This document shows positions 1 to 5,369 of a DNA stretch of 8,015 nucleotides, one piece after another. A model generated the notes under the pieces. The model did no database searches. It had not been told where the DNA came from and saw nothing but the letters and a program-made list of their open reading frames with translations. Position 1 is the stretch's first letter, and each line of letters begins with the position of its first letter. The position numbers and the translations under genes were made by a program. The DNA is from an uncultured Bacteroides sp. (GTDB taxonomy: Bacteria > Bacteroidota > Bacteroidia > Bacteroidales > Bacteroidaceae), in contig URWP01000122.1 in the NCBI GenBank assembly GCA_900551645.1, forward strand, positions 1 to 8,015. The letters run 5' to 3'.

Positions 1-2
1 CA

Positions 3-1514
3 CACGATTCATTGGCCTTGAAAATGGCGAGAGAATCCATGACACTGTTACTTAACAAGGATGGATTATTGCCGCTGAAACGTGGAGGCTTACAGGTGGC
101 TGTTATGGGACCCAATGCCAAGGACTCGGTGATGATGTGGGGAAACTACAACGGAATGCCTGCCCGGACAGTGACTATTCTGGAGGGAATTCAATCGGCT
201 TTGGGTAAAGGTGACAGACTGATATATGAACAGGGATGTCCGTGGGTAGGAGAGACTTTGTTGGAAAGTGTATTCAGTAAATGTCGCTCTGAAAAGGGGC
301 CTGGGTTTACTGCTCAATATTGGAATAATGTCAATCACGAAGGAGTGGCCGATGTAGAGAATCAGGTGCTTACTCCGTTTAATTTCTGTACGTCAGGAGC
401 AACGGTTTTTGCTCCTGGAGTAAATCTGACAGACTTTTCTGCTACCTACCGTAGCAGTTACATTCCGGAAGTATCCGGTGAAATCGTTTTTGACCTGTAT
501 TCGTTCGGTAAAGGCAGGCTGACGGTCAATGGGAAGGAGTTGTTGGCATTCCATAACCACCATGGAGGAAACAGGCAGTCTTGTTCCATGCAGGTAGTGG
601 CCGGAAAGAAATACGATATTACACTGGATTTCGAATATCTACAGAGCGATGCACAGCTTAATTTTGATATGGGATTCAAGCGAAAGGTAGACATAGCCAG
701 GTCTGTGGATGCCGTGAAGGAGGCGGATGTCGTAATTTTTGTCGGTGGTATTTCTCCAAGTCTGGAAGGAGAAGAGATGGGCGTTGACTTGCCTGGCTTC
801 CGGAAAGGAGACCGTTTAAGTATCGAATTGCCGGATGTACAGCGAAAACTACTTGCGGCGTTGCATGATGCCGGGAAGAAAGTGATTCTGGTGAATTGTT
901 CCGGTTCTCCCATTGGACTTGTGCCTGAAACGGTTACCTGTGATGCCATTCTGCAGGCTTGGTATCCCGGACAGCAGGGAGGAACTGCTGTAGCCGATGT
1001 ATTGTTCGGTGATTATAATCCGGCGGGTCGGCTTCCGGTAACGTTCTATCGGGATGTCAACCAATTGCCCGATTTTGAAGATTATAGCATGGCGGGGCGG
1101 ACGTATCGTTTTATGACGGACAAACCACTTTTCCCGTTTGGATATGGTCTGAGTTATACCACTTTCCGGTATGGAACCGTTAAGGTGGGTAAGACAACCG
1201 TAGCTGATGGAGAAAAGTTACAGGTTACCGTACCTGTTTCGAACGTTGGAAACCGGGATGGAGAAGAAGTTGTTCAGCTTTATCTGCATAAGCAGAACGA
1301 TGAGCAAGGACCGGTCAAGACGCTTCGTTCCTTCAAGCGGGTATCTATTCCTCAAGGACAAACGGTCGATGTCCAATTCGAATTGTCAGGCAAGGAATTG
1401 GAGTGGTGGGACGACCGGTCGAATACCGTGAAGTTGTCTCCTGGAACTTACAAGTTGGGAGTAGGAGGCAGTTCGGAGGTAGAAATGTATTCGTCATTTA
1501 CAGTCCTTGAATAG
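3..1514 (+). CDS. GH3 family beta-glycosidase (beta-xylosidase/beta-glucosidase type), 5' truncated by window edge
   Basis: This is the C-terminal 503 residues of a glycoside hydrolase family 3 enzyme, which removes beta-linked sugars from the non-reducing ends of oligosaccharides. The reading frame is open to the window edge, so the real start and the N-terminal TIM barrel carrying the nucleophile Asp are missing; a TTG at 12 is an internal Leu, not a start. In order, one sees the GH3 motif MARESMTLL (24-50), a PA14-like insert (about 297-690, opening with GFTAQYWN), the rest of the GH3 C-terminal domain (about 690-1160) and a fibronectin III-like domain (about 1190-1490). The acid/base Glu is probably within SLEGEEM (759-779). 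FPFGYGLSY (1132-1158) is also typical of the family. The SPSLEGEEM pattern and PA14 insert recall Bacteroidota beta-xylosidases, but the substrate is an inference. Such enzymes are usually exported; the signal peptide would be outside the window. Confidence 0.93.
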   Translation, partial: HDSLALKMARESMTLLLNKDGLLPLKRGGLQVAVMGPNAKDSVMMWGNYNGMPARTVTILEGIQSALGKGDRLIYEQGCPWVGETLLESVFSKCRSEKGPGFTAQYWNNVNHEGVADVENQVLTPFNFCTSGATVFAPGVNLTDFSATYRSSYIPEVSGEIVFDLYSFGKGRLTVNGKELLAFHNHHGGNRQSCSMQVVAGKKYDITLDFEYLQSDAQLNFDMGFKRKVDIARSVDAVKEADVVIFVGGISPSLEGEEMGVDLPGFRKGDRLSIELPDVQRKLLAALHDAGKKVILVNCSGSPIGLVPETVTCDAILQAWYPGQQGGTAVADVLFGDYNPAGRLPVTFYRDVNQLPDFEDYSMAGRTYRFMTDKPLFPFGYGLSYTTFRYGTVKVGKTTVADGEKLQVTVPVSNVGNRDGEEVVQLYLHKQNDEQGPVKTLRSFKRVSIPQGQTVDVQFELSGKELEWWDDRSNTVKLSPGTYKLGVGGSSEVEMYSSFTVLE

Positions 1515-1542
1515 TTTCAGATATTTTTGCTAGAGATTGGTT

Positions 1543-1595
1543 AGGGTCGGTCAGGTATTTGGTTAAATCCAAAAGCTTTGTGCCGACCCTTTTTT
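1543..1595 (+). terminator. Intrinsic terminator of the GH3 gene
   Basis: AGGGTCGG (1543-1550) pairs perfectly with CCGACCCT (1583-1590), and a T-run follows directly (1590-1595). The long loop contains a smaller hairpin, TTTGG/CCAAA (1558-1562 with 1569-1573). It starts 28 bases after the GH3 stop codon. The minus-strand side has no U-tract, so it acts on plus-strand transcription only. Confidence 0.85.
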
Positions 1596-1615
1596 AGTTG
1601 AACCGATAAGGTTAC

Positions 1616-1650
1616 AAAAAAAGGAAGTACTGATTATCAGCACTTCCTTC
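1616..1650 (-). terminator. Intrinsic terminator of the tRNA-Thr transcript
   Basis: Read on the minus strand, AAGGAAGT (1649-1642) pairs with ACTTCCTT (1628-1621). A C-A mismatch follows, then an inner CTGA/TCAG stem with a three-base loop. Seven U residues follow (complement of A1616-1622). It begins immediately past the CCA end of the tRNA, so the tRNA appears to be a single-gene transcript. Confidence 0.85.
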
Positions 1651-1726
1651 TGGAGCCGAAAGCGGGACTCGAACCCGCGACTTACTCATTACGAATGAGT
1701 TACTCTACCAACTGAGTTATTTCGGC
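1651..1726 (-). tRNA. tRNA-Thr (anticodon CGU)
   Basis: The 76-nt minus-strand sequence folds into a complete cloverleaf. It has acceptor GCCGAAA/TTTCGGC, a D arm ACTC/GAGT with the loop AGTTGGTA, an anticodon stem ACTCA/TGAGT with loop TTCGTAA, a five-base variable loop, a T stem GCGGG/CCCGC with loop TTCGAGT, a U discriminator and an encoded CCA. Anticodon CGU reads the threonine codon ACG. All stems are fully paired, so it should be functional. It has its own promoter and terminator and is not part of a tRNA array in this window. Confidence 0.97.
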
Positions 1727-1759
1727 AACTCTTTTGAGCATTCCTTTTCAAAAGCGATG

Positions 1760-1789
1760 CAAATTTACGGCTTTCTTTGAATACACAAA
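1760..1789 (-). promoter_or_regulatory. Bacteroidota-type promoter for tRNA-Thr
   Basis: On the minus strand, TAAATTTG (1767-1760) matches the Bacteroides -7 consensus TAnnTTTG exactly. TTTG (1789-1786) lies 18 bases upstream in the -33 position. Transcription would start near 1753, about 27 bases before the mature tRNA 5' end at 1726. Confidence 0.75.
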
Positions 1790-1883
1790 ACAAAATCCCT
1801 AAAAAAGTGAGAAAAAAAATGAAGGAAGGCGGATGGATGAAAAAAAATCGAAACATTGAATCAGAAACTTGTCTTTTCGTTAG

Positions 1884-1911
1884 ATTGTTTTTTCAAAAGT
1901 CACTATATTTG
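1884..1911 (+). promoter_or_regulatory. Candidate promoter of the purF-like/carA/carB cluster
   Basis: TATATTTG (1904-1911) fits the Bacteroides -7 consensus TAnnTTTG. The -33 element is weak: ATTG at 1884-1887 is the nearest match, spaced 16 bases instead of the usual 19 or so. A start near 1918 is expected. It is the only clear plus-strand -7 box I found between the tRNA and the purF-like gene, and it implies a leader of about 360 nt. It lies roughly 100 bp from the oppositely directed tRNA promoter. Confidence 0.6.
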
Positions 1912-2024
1912 CAACTCGAATTGTGATGTGACATAAATTCGTTGGATGAATAGATTGAAAGATTATTATAAGGAGAAATTCATTGGATATTCGAACGCAG
2001 GGTCGGATGATTTTAATTTCGGGA

Positions 2025-2080
2025 CAAATGGAAAGGAAGCTGTCAGTCTGAAGCTGTTTCCCTTTGCTTATTTTTTCTTT
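2025..2080 (+). terminator. Terminator-like hairpin with U-tract inside the leader (possible attenuator)
   Basis: CAAA (2025-2028) pairs with TTTG (2063-2066) and GGAAA (2030-2034) with TTTCC (2057-2061), across one T-C mismatch. An asymmetric internal loop leads to AGCT (2038-2041) pairing with AGCT (2052-2055) and a short TCA/TGA top. The sequence CTTATTTTTTCTTTT follows. The shape is that of an intrinsic terminator, but the lower stem is AT-rich and the U-tract is interrupted, so read-through is likely. It would release an RNA of about 160 nt from the 1904 promoter. Confidence 0.45.
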
Positions 2081-2154
2081 TACATGCAACGGCAGATAGC
2101 TTTCACATCGTTTTTTTTCTTCCATTGTTTTTTCATATCGTTTTGTTTAATACT

Positions 2155-2194
2155 ACGACACCCGGAATTGCTTTTCGGCATATCCGGGCGTTGT
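2155..2194 (+). other. Long stem-loop in the leader
   Basis: ACGAC (2155-2159) pairs with GTTGT (2190-2194) including one G-U pair. After one A-C mismatch, CCCGGA (2161-2166) pairs with TCCGGG (2183-2188), and TGC/GCA (2169-2171 with 2178-2180) closes a six-base loop. That gives 14 pairs in a 40-nt hairpin, one of the most stable structures in the leader. No U-run follows, so it is not an intrinsic terminator. Its role is unknown. Confidence 0.5.
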
Positions 2195-2230
2195 TGCATT
2201 TGTACGTAACCGAAAGGTGAAGAAAAAGGC

Positions 2231-2272
2231 ATGGAGCAGAACAGCAGATACAGATACAAAAAACTTTTATAG
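2231..2272 (+). CDS. Possible 13-codon upstream ORF (leader peptide)
   Basis: ATG at 2231 opens a 13-residue ORF, MEQNSRYRYKKLL, ending at TAG 2270-2272, only six bases before the purF-like ATG and in the same frame. AAAGGTG at 2214-2220 lies about 10 bases upstream and is a plausible ribosome site, whereas the main gene has none that I can see. It could couple translation or act as a leader peptide, since it has two Arg (both AGA), two Tyr and two Lys codons in a row of six. It may equally be chance: an ORF this short needs conservation or ribosome-profiling support. Confidence 0.2.
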   Translation: MEQNSRYRYKKLL

Positions 2273-2278
2273 CTAGAT

Positions 2279-4162
2279 ATGGAACCACTAAAACATGAAT
2301 GCGGTGTCGCAATGATCCGGTTGCTTAAACCGTTGGAATATTATCAGGAAAAATATGGTACCTGGATGTATGGACTGAACAAACTCTACCTGCTGATGGA
2401 AAAGCAGCATAACAGAGGGCAGGAAGCCGCAGGACTGGCGTGTGTGAAACTACAGGCCAATCCGGGTGAGGAATACATGTTCCGTGAACGTGGCCTCGGT
2501 TCGGGTGCCATTACAGAAATATTCAGTACGGTTCACGGTTGTTTCAAGGATCTGACACAGGAGCAGCTTCATGATGCTGAATATGCCAAACAGTGCTTGC
2601 CGTTTGCCGGAGAACTGTATATGGGACATTTGCGTTACTCTACTACTGGCAAAAGTGGTATCTCTTATGTGCACCCGTTTCTCCGTCGTAATAATTGGCG
2701 GGCCAAGAATCTGGCTTTGTGCGGGAATTTCAACCTGACGAATGTTGATGAAATTTTTGCAGATATTACGGCAGACGGTCAGCATCCCCGGAAATATGCC
2801 GATACTTACATCATGTTGGAGCAGGTGGGACACCGTTTGGACAGAGAAGTGGAACGTCTTTATAACGAATGCAGTTCCGAAGGGCTGGTGGGTATGGACA
2901 TTACGCATGCCATCGAAGACCGGATTGACTTGACTAATGTACTGAAGACTTCAAGTCCGAAATGGGACGGAGGATATGTCATCTGCGGGTTGACCGGTAG
3001 CGGAGAATGTTTTGCCGTGCGCGACCCTTGGGGCATCCGTCCGGGCTTTTGGTACATGGATGATGAAATCATGGTCTTGGCTTCGGAACGTCCGGTTATC
3101 CAGACTGCCCTGAATGTTCCGGCAGACAGTATTCAGGAACTGGAACCGGGACAAGCCATTTTAGTGAATAAGAAAGGTGAGATGCGTCTGGCGCAGATTA
3201 ATGAGCCGAAACAGAAGAAGGCCTGTTCGTTTGAACGTATCTATTTCAGTCGTGGCAGTGATATTGATATTTATCGTGAACGCAAGTTATTGGGTGAAAA
3301 ACTGGTCAATCCGATACTGAAGGCTATCGACAACGATGTGGTACATACGGTATTCTCTTTCATCCCGAATACGGCAGAGGTGGCTTTTTACGGTATGCTG
3401 GAAGGTTTTGACAATTACCTGAACCAACTGAAGATTAAGCGTATCGAAGCTTTGGGTCACAAGCCGAGCCATAGCGAATTGGAACAGATTCTTTCACAAC
3501 GTATCCGGAGTGAGAAGGTGGCCATTAAGGACATCAAACTCCGTACCTTCATCGCCGAAGGAAATACCCGTAACGACTTGGCTGCCCATGTGTATGATAT
3601 AACTTACGGAAGCCTGATTCCGTATGAGGATAATCTGGTCATCATCGATGACAGTATTGTGCGTGGAACGACGCTGAAACAGAGTATTATCAGTATTCTG
3701 GACCGTCTGCATCCGAAGAAGATTGTCATCGTGTCTTCCTCTCCGCAAGTGCGTTATCCTGATTATTACGGTATCGATATGGCAAGTATGGAGCAGTTCA
3801 TCGCTTTCAAGGCGGCCATTGCATTATTGGTGGATCGGGGCATGGTGGATGTTATCCGCGAAGCCTACCGGAAATCGAAGGAACAGGCAGGACTGCCGAA
3901 AGAACAGATGGTGAACTATGTGAAGGAAATCTATGCGCCGTTTACGGATGAAGAGGTTTCCGCCAAAATGGTGGAATTGCTGACACCGGCCGGAACTCAG
4001 GCAAAGATAGAAATTGTTTACCAGACTCTGGAAGGTCTGCACGAAGCATGTCCGGCACATGAGGGAGACTGGTATTTCAGCGGAGATTATCCTACTCCGG
4101 GCGGTGTAAAACTGGTGAATCAGGCATTCATCGATTATGTGGAACAGAATTTCAATTTTTAA
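2279..4162 (+). CDS. purF: PurF-family glutamine amidotransferase/phosphoribosyltransferase (annotated type: amidophosphoribosyltransferase), divergent
   Basis: Canonical PurF takes ammonia from glutamine and places it on PRPP to give phosphoribosylamine, the first step of purine synthesis. This 627-residue protein is longer than the usual 470-505. The N-terminal Ntn glutaminase has HECGV with Cys8 as likely nucleophile after removal of a short propeptide, GHLRYSTTG (Arg119), GNFNLTN (149-155) and RDPWGIRP. The phosphoribosyltransferase half has the PRPP loop VIIDDSIVRGTT (454-465) and SSSPQVRYPDYYGIDM just after it. Unusual points are NFN where family members normally have NGN, an extra segment between Ala366 and RTFI (422-425), a catalytic loop lacking the basic residues of E. 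coli PurF, and a C-terminal extension rich in GDYPTPGG-like sequence. It lies 30 bp before carA and is probably co-transcribed. Family membership is sure; whether it is the cell's main PurF or a paralogue cannot be told here. Confidence 0.88.
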   Translation: MEPLKHECGVAMIRLLKPLEYYQEKYGTWMYGLNKLYLLMEKQHNRGQEAAGLACVKLQANPGEEYMFRERGLGSGAITEIFSTVHGCFKDLTQEQLHDAEYAKQCLPFAGELYMGHLRYSTTGKSGISYVHPFLRRNNWRAKNLALCGNFNLTNVDEIFADITADGQHPRKYADTYIMLEQVGHRLDREVERLYNECSSEGLVGMDITHAIEDRIDLTNVLKTSSPKWDGGYVICGLTGSGECFAVRDPWGIRPGFWYMDDEIMVLASERPVIQTALNVPADSIQELEPGQAILVNKKGEMRLAQINEPKQKKACSFERIYFSRGSDIDIYRERKLLGEKLVNPILKAIDNDVVHTVFSFIPNTAEVAFYGMLEGFDNYLNQLKIKRIEALGHKPSHSELEQILSQRIRSEKVAIKDIKLRTFIAEGNTRNDLAAHVYDITYGSLIPYEDNLVIIDDSIVRGTTLKQSIISILDRLHPKKIVIVSSSPQVRYPDYYGIDMASMEQFIAFKAAIALLVDRGMVDVIREAYRKSKEQAGLPKEQMVNYVKEIYAPFTDEEVSAKMVELLTPAGTQAKIEIVYQTLEGLHEACPAHEGDWYFSGDYPTPGGVKLVNQAFIDYVEQNFNF

Positions 4163-4192
4163 TAGAAACGACAATACATATAAATAAAGGTA

Positions 4193-5269
4193 ATGAGAAA
4201 TGTAACATTGATCCTCGACGACGGGAGCCGCTTCCATGGCAAGTCGTTCGGCTATGAGAACCCGGTAGCCGGTGAAGTGGTGTTCAACACAGCGATGACT
4301 GGTTATCCAGAGAGTCTGACCGACCCTTCGTATGCCGGTCAGTTGATGACGCTGACTTACCCGCTGGTAGGTAACTATGGTGTGCCTCCATTTACTATCG
4401 AAGCGAATGGTATACCTACATTCATGGAAAGTGAGAAAATCCATGCCGAAGCGATTATCGTAAGCGATTACAGCGAGAACTACAGCCATTGGAATGCAGT
4501 GGAAAGCCTGGCTGAATGGCTGAAGCGTGAACAGATTCCGGGAATCACAGGTATCGATACCCGTGAACTGACCAAAGTGCTGCGTGAACACGGGGTAATG
4601 ATGGGAAAAATAGTTTTCGATGATGAACCGGACAATATTCCGGAAGCTGCTTATGCCGGTGTGAATTACGTAGACAAGGTGTCTTGTAAGGAAGTTATCC
4701 GTTATAATGAAGGCGAAGGCAAGAAAAAAGTAGTGCTGGTGGACTGTGGTGTGAAATCGAACATCATCCGTTGCCTGCTGAAACGTGATGTAGAAGTTAT
4801 CCGTGTACCTTGGAATTATGACTTCAACACGTTGGAATTCGATGGCCTTTTTATTTCAAACGGCCCTGGAGATCCTGATACCTGCGATGCTGCCGTACAG
4901 AATATCCGTAAGGCTATGCAGAATGAGAAATTGCCTATTTTCGGTATTTGTATGGGGAACCAGTTGCTTTCTAAAGCCGGTGGCGCTAAAATCTATAAAT
5001 TGAAATACGGACACCGTAGTCACAACCAGCCGGTACGTATGGTAGGTACGGAGAAATGTTTCATTACCTCGCAAAACCATGGTTATGCGGTAGACAACAA
5101 TACATTGGGAGCCGATTGGGAACCGCTTTTCATCAATATGAATGACGGTTCGAATGAAGGTATCCGCCACAAGAAGAATCCTTGGTTCTCGGCACAGTTC
5201 CATCCGGAAGCTGCCAGTGGTCCGACTGATACAGAGTTCCTGTTCGATGAGTTTGTAAAGTTATTATAA
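4193..5269 (+). CDS. carA: Carbamoyl-phosphate synthetase small (glutaminase) subunit
   Basis: CarA hydrolyses glutamine and passes ammonia through a tunnel to CarB for carbamoyl phosphate synthesis, feeding pyrimidines and arginine. The 358 residues are close to the usual length of about 360-380. The N-terminal small-subunit domain includes GEVVFNTAMTGYPESLTDP and GIDTRELTK. The class I glutaminase domain has FISNGPGDP, nucleophile Cys253 in GICMGNQLL, and QFHPEAASGP with His337 and Glu339, so the triad is intact. The residue after the nucleophile-elbow Gly is Asn256, where E. coli and human CAD have His. Stretches such as FITSQNHGYAVD and NDGSNEGI resemble the glutaminase domain of eukaryotic CAD. 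The ATG at 4193 gives the standard N-terminus; AAAGG lies only two bases upstream, too close for a normal Shine-Dalgarno. It follows the purF-like gene by 30 bp and precedes carB by 100 bp. Confidence 0.97.
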   Translation: MRNVTLILDDGSRFHGKSFGYENPVAGEVVFNTAMTGYPESLTDPSYAGQLMTLTYPLVGNYGVPPFTIEANGIPTFMESEKIHAEAIIVSDYSENYSHWNAVESLAEWLKREQIPGITGIDTRELTKVLREHGVMMGKIVFDDEPDNIPEAAYAGVNYVDKVSCKEVIRYNEGEGKKKVVLVDCGVKSNIIRCLLKRDVEVIRVPWNYDFNTLEFDGLFISNGPGDPDTCDAAVQNIRKAMQNEKLPIFGICMGNQLLSKAGGAKIYKLKYGHRSHNQPVRMVGTEKCFITSQNHGYAVDNNTLGADWEPLFINMNDGSNEGIRHKKNPWFSAQFHPEAASGPTDTEFLFDEFVKLL

Positions 5270-5275
5270 TACAAG

Positions 5276-5352
5276 GGAACAAGGTTTCAGTTGACAATGG
5301 AACAAGGCTCTCCATCCGGATGGCAAACTTGTCAACTTGTCACCTTGTCAAC
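5276..5352 (+). repeat. Inverted and tandem repeat element between carA and carB
   Basis: Most of the 100-bp gap is repeats. TTGTCAAC occurs at 5329-5336 and 5345-5352 with a one-base variant, TTGTCACC, between them, making three tandem 8-base units. Upstream, GGAACAAGG occurs twice (5276-5284 and 5299-5307). GTTGACAA (5290-5297) is the exact reverse complement of the first TTGTCAAC unit, and CAAGGT (5280-5285) that of ACCTTG (5342-5347), so the arms can form a long interrupted hairpin. The centre holds a perfect 12-bp palindrome, CCATCCGGATGG (5312-5323). No U-tract follows, so it is not an intrinsic terminator. It may be a dispersed intergenic repeat or an mRNA structure that sets the carA:carB ratio; both are inferences. 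Confidence 0.7.
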
Positions 5353-5369
5353 TATTAAAAAGAATAAAC

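Larger units (their letters stand above)
1918..2278 (+). promoter_or_regulatory. Long 5' leader of the purF-like/carA/carB transcript
   Basis: These 361 bases lie between the predicted transcription start and the purF-like ATG and hold no convincing protein gene. They contain small possible hairpins (ATTC/GAAT at 1937-1951; GAAATT/AATTTC at 1975-2020 enclosing ATTCG/CGGAT), then a strong hairpin plus U-tract (2025-2080). A T-rich stretch (2068-2150), another long hairpin (2155-2194) and a short upstream ORF (2231-2272) follow. I do not recognise a known riboswitch class. Regulation by attenuation is an inference from this layout. Confidence 0.45.

Noticed and set aside
12..14. TTG as start codon of the GH3 gene
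   Set aside because: The frame is open upstream to the window edge, and the sequence here is already the middle of a GH3 protein, so this is an internal Leu codon.
1651..1726. tRNA-Thr as an attachment site for an integrated element
   Set aside because: There is no integrase gene, no repeat of the tRNA 3' end and no phage or ICE gene in the window. The flanks are a glycosidase gene and a housekeeping cluster.
1946..2209. 87-codon plus-strand ORF in the leader
   Set aside because: The first 30 or so residues look plausible, but the rest is a Phe-rich run produced by T-tracts, and the ORF spans the terminator-like hairpin and most of the 40-nt stem-loop. No good ribosome site precedes it and I recognise no family.
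3824..4591. 255-codon minus-strand ORF across the purF-carA junction
   Set aside because: It lies opposite two well-supported genes, has no recognisable motif, and has the Cys/His/Phe-rich composition of an antisense shadow frame.
5329..5352. CRISPR-like array
   Set aside because: The 8-base units are directly adjacent with no spacers and there are only three; this is a simple tandem repeat within a hairpin.
5280..5352. Intrinsic terminator between carA and carB
   Set aside because: The arms can pair, but no T-run follows on either strand, and carB needs to be expressed with carA.
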